Source: Nymphaea colorata
Lineage: Eukaryota; Streptophyta; Magnoliopsida; Nymphaeales; Nymphaeaceae
Direction of reading: 5' to 3'
DNA length: 64,000 nucleotides
NCBI RefSeq assembly: GCF_008831285.2
Contig: NC_045144.1
Span: forward strand, 21,343,716 to 21,407,715
The first letter of the stretch is position 1. The number at the start of each line of letters is the position of its first letter. Below are positions 11,359 through 23,222 of the stretch, piece after piece. The notes below the pieces were generated by a model, which saw only the letters and a list, made by a program, of their open reading frames with translations, was not told the origin of the DNA and did not search any database. Both the position numbers and the translations under genes were made by a program.

Positions 11359-14033
11359 TGCTCTCGTGATATATTAGTTTGGACTTTGAAGTGGATGTTG
11401 CTATGAACAACCATAAGTTGAGGATAGACATAACCTTGATTTTAACAGTTCCCTTTTCAGAATTCTCTGATAGCTTGTACTGTTGCTTCTTTCATTAAAA
11501 TTGAGCTGGAAATTCTAATTACTGGTTCAAGTATTAGCCACTAAATTTTGTGGTCTATAACTTCACAATTGAGCCTGTATGCCCTACCTGCTTAAAGCAC
11601 GGGCTCTGTTTATCACTTTATCTTGCCTTCAAATAGGAGTTCAATACAGGGCTAACTCGGTTGAGCTTCTTTCAGCTTCAAGAGCTAGCGGGACAGCTGT
11701 GTGATCTTTGGAACCTGATGGACACACCTATGGAGGAGAGGAGCTTATTCGATCATGTGACATGTAACATGTCTGCATCAGTTGATGAGGTCACTGTGCC
11801 TGGGGCCCTTGCTTTAGACTTGATTGAGCAGGTAACTTGCTTCAATTGTGACTAGCGCATTAGATATCAAAATGAAAACTGACATGGTTTCTGTTGGATG
11901 TTTTGAAGGCTGAGATGGAAGTTGAACGTCTAGACCAGCTGAAGGCAAGCAAGATGAAGGAGATTGCCTTCAAGAAACAAGCCGAGCTTGAAGAGATATA
12001 TGCACGCGCTCACATAGAAATAGATTCAGAAGCTGCTCGTGAAAAGATACTTCTCCTTATTGATTCTGGGAATGTTGATCCTTCTGAATTACTTGCAGAC
12101 ATGGATAATCAAATACTGAAAGCTAAGGAGGAAGCTTTTAGTAGAAGAGAAATAATGGAGAAGGTTGAGAAGTGGATGTCAGCTTGTGAGGAAGAGAGCT
12201 GGCTTGAAGACTACAATCGGGTAAATTTATTTCTTTGTGCCTTCATGTATTTGTAAATTTTATCACCAGTGCAAACATTGCTCTCACCTTAGGTGCATCT
12301 TTTTTTTTTTCCTAATATTAGAACACACAAGTATCAAACTTTTAATTTTCCATATCTTAGGAGTATTGACCTATGGTTTGTATTTCACTGAAACAGGATG
12401 AGAACAGATATAATTCCAGTAGAGGTGCTCATATAAATTTAAAACGCGCAGAAAAAGCTCGCATTCTTGTAAATAAAATTCCTGGTATGTGGAGATTACT
12501 GCTTTCTGTATATGTCTGTAATAGGGGACTTGTACAGTTGTACTTAAATGTGGTGTACAGTAATGCTCTCTCTCTCCACTCCCCTTTACGTGTGTGATGT
12601 GTCTGTACAAGATATATTTGTCCCTTTTAATGCCTCTGTATTTGTTATTGCAGCTCTGGTTGATACTTTAGTAGCCAAGACACGAGCATGGGAGGAGGAG
12701 AGGGGCATACCATTTATTTATGATGGCGTCCCATTACTTGCTATGCTGGATGAGTATGCAATGCTGAGGCATGACAGAGAAGAAGAGAAAAGAAGAATGA
12801 GGGTAAGGTTGCAACTTATTTTAACATTTAGGTTATTTTTGCTTGATCTGATATCTGTTGCTATTTCATCTTGTCAAACTTCTCCTCTTTAAAACCATCT
12901 TTAAATGACCGTGCTTCCCTGCACTTGGTAGTCATGACCAGCAAGCTGATAACCCTGGTATATTATGCAACTAAAAGTTACAAATTTCCATAAGAAGATA
13001 GTTTCTTGCCATAATTGACATCAGGAACAGCTTTGTTACTACTAGTAACATGGACAGTTAATTTCTGCTCTTTTAGTGGTCATATTTCTGAAAAGGTAAT
13101 GAAAGGTTTCCATTTCTCTAAAGTTCTAAACATTTTTCAATTAACATTATTAAATTTTTCAGTTTAGGTACCTTTGCTACTTTTCATCACATAACCCTAC
13201 CTAGTAGAAAATAGTTTCAGACATGATCTACTCACTCGGCTCCATTTCTTGGTGCTTACTGTAGCTTGTATACCCAAATCCAAAATTTTATGCTATTGAT
13301 AGAGTTTTTGATGGAAAAGATTATTATTCTCTGAAATTTTTGGTGTGTCACTCGCCAGTGATTTTTTGGTCCTTAAAATTGTAACATTGAAAGTCTGTTA
13401 TCAAGAAAATGACCATTATATTCTTTTGGGTAAATGCATAATACCACCACTGTCATCAAGAAAATGGCCATTATATTCTTTTGGATAAATGTATAACACC
13501 GTCACTTCAAATAATATAAAATTATAGGTTACAGCTTTGGTTGATGCTGCTCCTAGTAGTGCATGAATTTGCCTGTCTATGCCAGTGTTCCTTGTTGATT
13601 AACAGTTCTCAATTGGAAGGCAAATTCATTTACCACTTGGTTCTGACAGGCCATTTTTTTGGCCCCAAGGAGAAAATTTATTGGCTGGATAAATTTTATA
13701 AACAAAAGTCCAGCTACTCATCTCAAAAATTACTTCTGCCAGCAGGACCAGAAACGATTCCATGAGCAACTAGCAACTGAGCAAGAAACCATTTTCGGTT
13801 CAAGGCCAAGCCCCAATCGGCCTCTTGGCCCGAAGAAGGTGGTTGGGCCGCGTGTTAATGGGAATGGCACACCAAACAGAAGGTTATCTTCTGGTGCTCA
13901 GAGTGTACGTTCTGCAAACAAAGACGGAAAGCGGGAACTTAGGCCTGCTGCCCCTGTGAACTACGTTGCAATTGCCAAAGAAGATGCTGCATCTCATGTA
14001 TCTGGGAGTGAACCAGTTCCAGCTTCTCCATGA
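8019..14033 (+). CDS. MAP65: MAP65-1-type microtubule-associated protein (9 coding exons, 580 aa)
   Basis: This is a plant member of the MAP65/Ase1/PRC1 family, which cross-links antiparallel microtubules in interphase arrays, preprophase band and phragmoplast. Coding exons are 8019-8090, 8224-8427, 8689-8946, 9046-9261, 11676-11831, 11909-12220, 12397-12484, 12654-12802 and 13746-14033, all with GT/AG borders and matching phase. The product is 580 aa; Arabidopsis MAP65-1 is 587. The N-terminal two thirds is coiled-coil rod, including QIQKICGEI and the LTIK-like start of exon 3. The conserved microtubule-binding segment around residues 398-430 reads [19 protein letters not shown], followed by basic NLKRAEKAR. 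The C-terminal 95 residues are basic, rich in S/T-P such as RPSPNRP, where cell-cycle kinases act in this family, and end in [14 protein letters not shown] as in MAP65-1/2. The start is the first ATG preceding the conserved [13 protein letters not shown]. Confidence 0.95.
9262..11675 (+). other. MAP65 intron 4 (2.4 kb)
   Basis: This is the only long intron inside the coding part of the gene. It contains no coding frame and includes a compound (CT)n(TA)n microsatellite at 11261-11356, about 320 bases before the acceptor. Confidence 0.8.
11261..11356. repeat. Compound (CT)n(TA)n microsatellite in MAP65 intron 4
   Basis: About 11 CT units are followed directly by about 37 TA units. Apparent open frames across it encode only alternating Tyr-Ile or Arg-Glu and are artefacts. 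Confidence 0.97.
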
Positions 14034-16317
14034 CAATGAATAAGATTAATTGTATTAGAAGTTTTATGTCCTTTTCTTTTAATCATCTGTAGGTTAAGTT
14101 TTGGCAGTTTGGAGAAATGCTTTGATTGTTGATAGCTTTTAGATTAGAGAAGAAAAAGGAAAAGAAAACACAATTTGTCTGCAATCAGCACATCTATACT
14201 TTTAGGGGCGGTTGCTTTTATATTGGTAAGCAAACCAATTATATGAAGAAACAAGCTGAAGCAGAAACAGATTCTGTATTGAGCCTACTGTGCAAAACCT
14301 CAGTACCCTTTTTGGTTTTTCAGAAATTGTCTAGCCCATTGATGATGTTAAATTTACTGTGCCTGGTAACTGAGGTTTTGTTTCATCTCTGTACTTCGCC
14401 ACAGATGTTTGATGGGCTCTATCTTCTTCAGCTACTTGTTTGCATGGTAGCAAATATTGCGTTTTCTCTTATTACATTCTAAAGCTGCAATCATGTTTTT
14501 CTGGCAGCCATTTATGAATGGTAGAAGCACGATATCTGTTTTTGTTCCAAATGACATCTCTGCCGTTTCCATTAAACTTTTAACCTGGATATATGTGCAA
14601 AACTCGGTCTGCATTGTCTGCTATTGTGTCTCTAAATGCTTGCGCCGGTGCATGTCTCTCAACTAAGCTGCATCATGCTCTTTACTAAGACTTTTAGCAA
14701 ACTCGGTTTGCTAAAAATCTTGTTAAGAACACAATGTTATTTCTTTATAACCAAACGTTGCTCCCTGTCATCCAAACATAGCCTTGGCGTTTGAGAACTG
14801 GTGTAAGAAAACGTGTTTGTCGTAGAAATGCCAGGGAAAAAAGGTCTCAACTCTAAAATTAATGATATTTGATCGCCTCAGACCAAACCGAGGCGAATAT
14901 GAGATCGGCGCTGAAAGAAAACTATCTTTTTAAACAAAAAAACGGGTTTCAGGACCCGGCAGATTTTGAATTTCTTTTACATTGAGAAACGTGGATCTGG
15001 GAGCCGAACTTACTGAGCCTAGCTTCGGTGGAGTGAAACATTGCAAGCTTAATGATGTTTGAGGTGAAACATGCATCTTTTCTTTCTTTTGATTTGTAGT
15101 ATCTTAAAATTAATCCTGCGCAGATAATTAATAAAATAAAACATCATACAGCCGTCCAGGTCTTCCTCATCCTACATCCCACATACCATCCGAGCTTTCG
15201 TCAAAGTTCTCCAGCATTATATCCGCATCATCATAAAGGTCCCAATCCAGATGATAATCTTCATCCCCCTATCGAGCCCCACTCATCGTCTTCATCATCA
15301 CTACAGCTTTTCAGATAATGGAGAGATCATAGCGATCGACCACCTCTGGACCCAAAACCTTCACGCCCTTCTCCAGTTGTCTCTTGGCCAACCACTCCTC
15401 CCCCTCCAATTTCACATCCCAACAGCCTCTCATATCGAGGTTCCCGGCAAGCTGTGACTATCATCCAAAGTAGAGCGACGACTGTGGTGCACGGCGAGCG
15501 ATCGGTGGAAGAGGAAGGCAGAGAATCGAAGCAAGAGTCGAAGGATGAGTCCTCGAAGCCTTAATTTGAAGAACCGCGGCGAGGGGTATTTTATTGAGGG
15601 GTCTTCAATTTATAGTCTATATTTCAAGTTTGTCATCCACTACAGTTAGAGGGGTATTTTAGTAATTTAGTTCTTAAATTTCACTTTTGCCATTATAGAG
15701 GAGTCTTCTAATGGTTTAAAAACTAAAGCAAAATAAATTAACTGCATAGTTGTATTGTTGAAAAATTTATAACCAACAAAAATACTTTAGTTAATTTAAA
15801 ATTAATAGCCTACATTTTTCAGCTTAAAAATCCTAATTAAGCATGAAAAAGATACCTTCAATGTATCATCTTTAAATGTTTAGGTATCAAAAATGTATTT
15901 ATATCACTAGTTTATGAAGAAATGCTTGTAAATACTGCACATCTTATGTATTATAGAATCCTTAAAGGTAAATTAATCCGTTTCCATTACGGCAGACTGA
16001 AGGAAGAATGTCTCCATCTATAAAACGACAGGATAAATTTGAAACTTTGAGAAAGAGAGAGACCATTTTGAATATAGGTACTAAAATTAATAAAATTATT
16101 GGGAAAACCTCTGAAAGAAATTATAAGTATAGAAATTTTAAAAGCAAGGTGCTATCTGGTATTGAGAGCAAAAGCTCGGATCTTGAATGAAAAGTGTCTC
16201 AACTATGATGGCAGCAGGCAGGAGCGTGCGAAGCAAATTCAAAAGCGAGTTTCTCGAAGGCGAGCTTCCTTCGGCAGGTCATTCATCCTTCCGAATTCCA
16301 CGCGGTTGTCCGAACTT

Positions 16318-16318
<1 letters not shown>
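14034..16318. other. MAP65 3' region and intergenic DNA
   Basis: 14034 to about 14650 is AT-rich and probably holds the 3' untranslated region, beginning with AATAAGATTAATT just after the stop. 14880-15000 has a short CpG-containing stretch. 15150-15560 may hold an eroded coding remnant on the minus strand (listed separately). 15560-16300 is AT-rich with no feature recognised. Confidence 0.5.
15150..15560 (-). pseudogene. Possible eroded coding remnant, family unknown
   Basis: Read on the minus strand, this GC-richer patch gives short protein-like stretches in different frames. One runs through GEEWLAKRQLEKGVKVLGPE. A second, lower-coordinate one is acidic and contains DYHLDWDLYDDADIMLENFD. 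The stretches are separated by stops and frame changes, and neither is recognised as a family. It could equally be non-coding DNA with chance open frames. Confidence 0.25.

Positions 16319-16350
<32 letters not shown>
16319..16350. repeat. (GA)n run in the LIP5 5' leader
   Basis: About 16 GA units lie 70 bases upstream of the LIP5 start codon. Position suggests the untranslated leader or core promoter, where GA/CT runs are common in plants. Confidence 0.9.
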
Positions 16351-16352
<2 letters not shown>

Positions 16353-16419
16353 TCGTCTGCTGTCATTCGCAGCGTCGGAGCGCCTTCTCCACTGAACAGA
16401 GACAAGGAGAGCGGGGGAG

Positions 16420-16518
16420 ATGGGCAGCGATATGGAGCCAGCGAAACTCCTTCTTCCTTACCTCCAGAGAGCCGATGAATTGCAGAAGCACGAACCCCTT
16501 GTCGCCTACTACTGTAAA

Positions 16519-16589
<71 letters not shown>

Positions 16590-19500
16590 ATCGAGATGGG
16601 GCATCTAAGACGGTCTCTTTGCTTTGGCAGGCCGTCTGTACGCGATGGAGAGGGGACTCAACATCCCACAAAAGGAGCGGACGAAGACCACAAACGCCCT
16701 CCTTGTATCCCTCATGAACCAGCTCGAGAAGGTCTAAGTGTAACGCTGACTCTCTTTTGTTCTTTCCCTTCTACTGGTATCTGCTGCACTCATGTCTAAT
16801 TATTAGCTCTTTTCCTGGAGCTGTTGATCCAATCATGGCGCCGATTGATTGACTATACTGGTCCTTCGCTCACAATACAAATTGATAAATTAGGGTTTTC
16901 CAGGAAAACCTTCCTCTTTTTGTTATCATTTTCTCCTACTTTAACTATAACTGCAAGTTACTTCTCGATGTGATCTCTTTTCACGTTTGTGGAATCATGC
17001 TTGTGAGTAGTCGTTGACAAATTCGTTCTGGGGCGAATGTTTTACGGTATTTGGAGAAATGTTATTTCTGTTATGAAGATCTCAAAACAATGTAAGCAAG
17101 GGTAACATCTGAAAGATACACAAGATGTACAAAAATGGTAAAATGCGTCGTAATCTGACATATCAAGAAATATCAGATGTTAGCGATGGTGTAAGCCTTA
17201 AAGAACCCGAAGAACATGATATGTGTTCTTTATGACTCAGCTGAAAAAACATTGTTGTTTGACTTACATGTGCGTTATTTCTATGAATGAAGCAGCTTTA
17301 GGAGTTCGTTAATTTTGTAAGTGTTTGTGATTTAGCTTGTGGGGAAATTTTATCTTCTGAACTACGAGACGATCATGTCTGTGATCAATTAATACCTGCT
17401 TCTTTCATTCCTAATGTTGACAGGCTTCAGCAAGTAAGCATCAGGACCAGCTATTTCCTTCTCTAGTTCCAACATGTGTAGTGATAAAAAATATTGTAAC
17501 TTTTTTTTTTACACTTTTTTATTATTCTCACAGGATAAAAAGTCAGTAACTTTGGGGCCTGATGACCATCTTCACATTGAAGGTTTTGCCTTGAACATTT
17601 TCACAAAAGCTGATAAGCAAGACCGAGCTGGACGTGCTGACTTGTGCGGCATCTACCAAATTCTTATTTCCATCTGAAATTAAATTTTATAGCTTAAGGC
17701 TGGAAGCTTCGTTTTTACGGCAACTATTAACTTGGGAGAAGAAATACATGGTGGCCTGCTAGTTTCTTTGACTCTCTATTGGTTTCCATCTCATTGTTGT
17801 GACGTAGGAATACGGCAAAGACTTTCTATGCGGCTAGCATATTTTTTGAGATACTTAGCCAGTTTGGAGCTCTTCAGCCAGATGTAAGCTTGTGCCTGCG
17901 GTGTTCTTTTCTGTTTAGCTTTTTTCATGCACACATAAATGTCTATAAAATATATTACTGTTCACTAAATATCTATTTTTTACTGGTTCCTTGCAGATTG
18001 AGCAAAAGCAAAAGTATGCTGCTTGGAAAGCTGCAGACATCAGAAAAGCTTTAAAGGAAGGGCGGAGGCCTGAACCTGGTCCTCCAGGTGGTGATAGTGG
18101 CACATCCATGCCCTCTAGCCCGACAAACACAAATGTATGGTCCTTATATTTTAAAAGCATTTGTAAGCTTATCATTTGTGATTGGCTGATCTTTCAAGTT
18201 ATATGTTTTGTAATTGGTTTGAGACTTTGAGGATGGCAGCTTGCTGACATTTTTTTGTCCAGCTGTGTTGTCGGGCTAGTGGTTAGTGTTCTGGCAGCTG
18301 ATAGCATATTCAGGAGAATTGTCAGTGGTACATAGATTCTGAGCATCACTTTGTTGAGGTTGAGATATACTATGAACTATGAAGTATGAACTTTGGCCAA
18401 CCAATCATAATTTGTTTAGTTTCTTGTACTTCATATGGAAAGGAAACCTGGTTATGGTTTTAAAGGCACTCTTTCAATCCCTGTTAATGGTTGTGCTTTT
18501 ATGGGCATTTGTGTTTTTTTCCTTTTTTTTGGCCATTATAAAAGCATGATCCTTTAGATCTATTAATTATACAGTTCAAATGCAAAACCAAAGAAAGGAA
18601 ATACGATATTTCAGTCAGCTAAAGTACTGAAGGATTAAAGCAAAACATTCTAATTGTGAAGCTTTATTGGAGCCTTGTGTTGAGTTTGACTTGGTAAAGT
18701 TTGAAGAAGCCAAGGATGGTTGACAATTTCTAGCAATTGCATCAAAACAAGTAGTCTCAAAATGTACCCACTTTGAGCAGCTTAGAGCCTTTCAGTAGAA
18801 TAGGCTATGGAGGTAATACAAGGAGTGAAGGAGATGCACTTCAGGAGAACTTCAAAATTTTTCAGGAGAACCCTGACAATAAAATGCAGTTGCCAGCATG
18901 GAGCAATCCTGAAATGTGTATTATAGGGGCTAGCTTCATAGATTGCGTCCAGGAGATCGAGTAAGAATGTAAGATGTGGGTCACATGTTACTAGTTTGCT
19001 TTCGTACTGTGGTCAAACTTGGCAACAGCAAGCGATGAAAACACTGTATACTCTTCTACATTCATCCACACATTAGCTGGATACTCTTCTACATGATGCA
19101 GACATTAGCTGGAACTGCATGCATCAGAGGAGGCCAGGCACTTTCTTTATGGTTCATGATCTGGCAGTGAAGCTATAGGGTGCTATTCTTGCTGTAGAAA
19201 GCATGTCTGTAATAGGAACTGTCTGCAAGTAATAGAAAGAGTGAAATAGAATAGACTTACCTCCTGTTTGAGGAGATGGACTTGAGAGTGTTCATCATTT
19301 CTTTTGAATGGAATTTGCTTCCTAGAAGAGAATGTCCTGCTGTGTTAAGACAAGTACATTACTTCATTCCGTGTCGCAAGCACAAAAACAATCGATGGTA
19401 GGAAAAGGTAAGGTATGTTCTTGATGCCAATTACTAATAATGAGCTTGATGCATTAACAGCTTCATAATGGTTCTGTTGTAAAGTTCCATGTGAAGGTGC

Positions 19501-21035
19501 TTGCTTGATGTGATTATTTCTAGGTCTGCATCTGCTGAAATAGGACAGTCTTGAAGCGTATCAATAAGTGTTTCTTTGGCAGTTTTTTTTTTTTTTCTAT
19601 ATGTAATAAGCTAGCCCTGGCAACAAGTACAAGCATTCCATTCGTTTATTTGTACCTTTGTCGATGGCTCTCTGATGGTCCTGATGGAGTATGAGGAATG
19701 GGCTTGGTACCTAACAGTATCTGGCTTTGAGATAGGTTGTTTTGCAGTTACCATCTGAAGGCCCGTGAGATGTGCCCAGTGGTCCAACTAAGTGTTTCTC
19801 ATGTTGACCGGAACCTGATGCAAAATGAAATAAATTAGCCTAGATCTTGGATTTTGGCTCAATAGTACCATTCTGGCAGCCGAAACTTCTCAAGGGCTAG
19901 AGTAATCTAGTGGGTCTCTGGCTTGTTGCATGTCCTGAAGATGACAATTGTGTCCCTTATCTAACCTTTTATTGGTCAAACTTTATCCTCATTGGTTGGT
20001 CATGGTTGTTTAAGTAAGAAGTTTTTTTTTTTAAATAAGTGAATTGTTTTTCCTTGTTCTTGGATAATATTTCATTCTTTGCAATAAATGTGGAAGTATC
20101 TATTCTGCAGGAAGTTAGACATGTTGGTACCTTTGAATCAAGCCAACCAGAACAAAATATGCTGCCAATGTACCCAGACAGCTCCAGGGAACCTTCTGTA
20201 ACTCATTCATCGTCTTTTACATATAGAAGTGATGAGTACCGTTCTTCTGTTGATATGCACCAAAATACATCACAGGATTCTTCAGCAAAAATGGTACCTA
20301 TGAACTTGCTTCCATTATTGTTGATTGATTTTGATTATGCAATTAACTACAAAAGTATCTGTCATGCAGGGAACTGGACATATCAATACTCTTGCATCCA
20401 GCCAACTGAAGCAGGACACAGTGTCATACCCAGACAACTCCAAGCAACCTCCTCTCTCTCATTCGTCATCTTTTGCACATGAAAGTGCTCATCAAAATCT
20501 GTCACAGGCTTTTTCTGCAAAAGTAACCCTGAATCAGACATATCCACAACCTTATCATGCACCACCTCCACAAGAGCACCATCAAGCATCATCATCAACA
20601 CAACAGCATTATCCCTCTCATGACATGACCCACCCTTATTCTTCTTACTCGGGTTACCACTCTTATCCAAGTATTGGTGACAACAGCCCAGCAGCAGCAT
20701 CTGCTTTGCATCCCACCTACCATCAAGATGCTAGTACTGGATATGTTGGTGCATCTTATATACAGCAGCCTGAGCATCGTCTTCCTGATTTCCCTGCTAG
20801 CAGTGGTCAATGTAGTTCTGCAAGCAATGAATGGAGTTACACTGAGAAGCCAAAGTCACCTGCATCTTTTACCTATGATTCCAGCTATCAGCCACCACCT
20901 GATAAGATTGCGGAGGCCCATAAAGCAGCGAGATTTGCAGTTGGAGCCTTAGCATTTGATGATGTTGCAGTTGCAGTCGACTTCCTCCGACGATCCCTTG
21001 AATTATTGACCAACCCATCTGCAACAACCCAATAA
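16420..21035 (+). CDS. LIP5: LIP5 / VTA1 homologue, activator of the VPS4/SKD1 ATPase (7 exons, 455 aa)
   Basis: In this family the protein binds ESCRT-III and stimulates the AAA ATPase VPS4/SKD1 at multivesicular bodies. Exons are 16420-16513, 16631-16731, 17534-17643, 17808-17883, 17997-18134, 20111-20293 and 20370-21035, all GT/AG with consistent phase. Residues 1 to about 160 form the helical tandem-MIT region, recognised by KLLLPYLQRADELQKHEPLV, YYCRLYAMERGL, KADKQDRAGRADL, TAKTFYAASIFFEILSQFG and IEQKQKYAAWKAADIRKALK. A long Pro/Ser/His/Tyr-rich linker follows. The last 45 residues, with AHKAARFAVGALAFDD and LRRSLELLTNPSA, are the dimerising VSL domain that contacts VPS4. Arabidopsis LIP5 is close to this length. 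Oddity: exons 6 and 7 carry two diverged copies of one linker module. The start is fixed by conserved sequence right after the ATG. Confidence 0.95.
16521..16589. repeat. (CT)n(CG)n microsatellite in LIP5 intron 1
   Basis: About 27 CT units run into eight CG units, starting only 7 bases downstream of the exon 1 donor (ACT|GTAAAG). It fills most of a 117-base intron and must supply much of its pyrimidine content. Confidence 0.95.
18135..20110 (+). other. LIP5 intron 5 (2.0 kb)
   Basis: The longest intron of the gene lies between the conserved MIT half and the variable linker. No coding frame or mobile element was recognised in it. Confidence 0.75.
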
Positions 21036-23156
21036 GACTTTGTGATGGTTTTGCAGTTGGTTTGTAAATTGTTAGTCTGGTAACTTCATTTAGCAAAAGG
21101 AAAGAAGAAGAGATATCTGGTGTCATGCTTTGTTGAAATGCATTTTTTCTTTTTGTTTGTCAACGGATTCATTATCATCTATAGAGGGCAGCATTGTGAA
21201 GACGGGTGATATTCATGCATCCCCAACTTTCTTTTTAAAAATTCAGGTGAGATGACTTGGTGCAAGTATGTAAGGTATGACAATTCTGTCATTCTGTTTG
21301 ATTTGCATCAGATGTCATACCTCCGTAGACTTATGAAAGAGGGATAGAGATCCTGAAATGATGCCTAGCTCCAAGCCCCACTTTCTCTCTCTCGTGCATT
21401 TCTCAGCTATTTCTTTTCTTTTGGCCGGATTTTATCATTGCCCTGGAATGGGTCGAGGCTGGTCTCTCTCTATTTTCTTCTGTATGATGATTCTTCTGTT
21501 GTTCAGTGATTTCTTCTTTTGCAATAGCATTTCTATCCAAGCCAACTCTCTGCTTCCAATCACCAAGAGGTACTTAAATGACCAACCTTTTATTTTGCTC
21601 CTTAGCGTGGCTTTCTTCCTCGGTGGAGTTTCTTCGGATTGGTTATATTGATTAATAAACTGGTTGGCGATGATCTGGACAATCTTATACTAAGTTGATG
21701 CCCAACCTAAGTTCCTACTGTCGTCATTTACAATTTCTTAATGCAAAACAATTGTTGGTATTATTGTATTGTAGATTAAAATCTTTCTGCCTTCATGAAG
21801 ACCCCATTATGTACCCGTAACACCTCTTATGTGGACCCTAATTTGTATCATCCAATCTTTAGGAGGCTGATCTGTTGATGTATCTACTGCCCCCTGCTAG
21901 CTTACAGTTTTGGTTCTTCAACTGAATACATGCATCTCAACTTTGGTCAACATAAACACAAATATATTCCTAGGTTTTCTTTTGTGTTTTGATGGGTGAG
22001 CCAGAGATAAGTAGATTCTACCATATCCAATTCTAGTTTTCTCAAAACTGCTTCCATGTTCATATTGATCATTGATTGCGTTTTCCTTTCAAATATAAAA
22101 GCAACACAAAATTGAAAAGGGTGATGCAACATAATTTTCATGAAGTCAATTTATTAACTCAAGCATGCATTAACTTAAGTTATAATGAGTTTCTGTGCAT
22201 GATTGTTGATTTGGCTGGTAAGCGTAGCAACAATTTGGGCAAGAATGATAAGAAGCAGGTCTTGGTTGGTGGAGGCTGTGGCAAAGAAAGTTGGTTGATG
22301 CGGCAAAAATCCAAAAAACTGGAGAAAAAGGAGGGAACAACTTCGACAGCTTGTCAACTGTCACCCTTTTTCCTTTTTTTTTTGCATAAAAAGTTTCGTG
22401 TTTCATTTTCATCATTTGGATCTTAGTCCACCTTTCCAACAGTTGTACACCTCAAGTCAAGCTTTAATCTTCCCACTTTGCAGCTCGATTTTTTTTGCGA
22501 CATTGAGTTATAATCCCGATCAAATCGGCATGGCTGTCGATTCAGTGAATGGGATGATTTGATTTTATGTCTACAGAAAAATATTATGTCACACTTTTTT
22601 TCGGAAAGTAAATAAAAATGTATAAAAGTTGATTAGAAAAAAAAGTCGAAAGCCGGATGGTGTCAAACAATTAAAAATGATTCAAGGATCTTTTGGAGTG
22701 ACCATTTGATTGAGAAGGATCTAATTGGTGTAGCTCGACCTCTATAGTTAATTAATGCGGTTCTAAACCGCTCCTATATATATAAAAAAAATCTATATAT
22801 ATAAAAAAAAAGTCTACTGCCAAAAGTACTATAAATGAAGTAATTTGAGATCACCAGACATATTTAAAGTCTAATGCTTTTCATTCCAACCATCGTGGAT
22901 TTAAGGTCCATGCTTTTAAGATCTCCAATTGATCTTACATTGCATGCATACCTTTTAATGCTTCATCAAATCTTAAATCTTAAGATTCGAGCCTGTCAAA
23001 CACTACCAAACTGCTGATAAAAGCATCATGGATTGTTGTTATACTACAAACCATCACCAATGATTTTCTGGTGACTGAGATTCTTAATTTTTAACTATCC
23101 AACCAGCATTGTGAAGATTTAAAATATAAATATAAATATAAATAAATAAATAAATA

Positions 23157-23222
<66 letters not shown>

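Noticed and set aside
11229-11431. Frames encoding Tyr-Ile and Arg-Glu repeats
   Set aside because: They are translations of the (CT)n(TA)n microsatellite in a MAP65 intron. The same reasoning applies at 3703-3999, 16187-16717 and 56374-56698.
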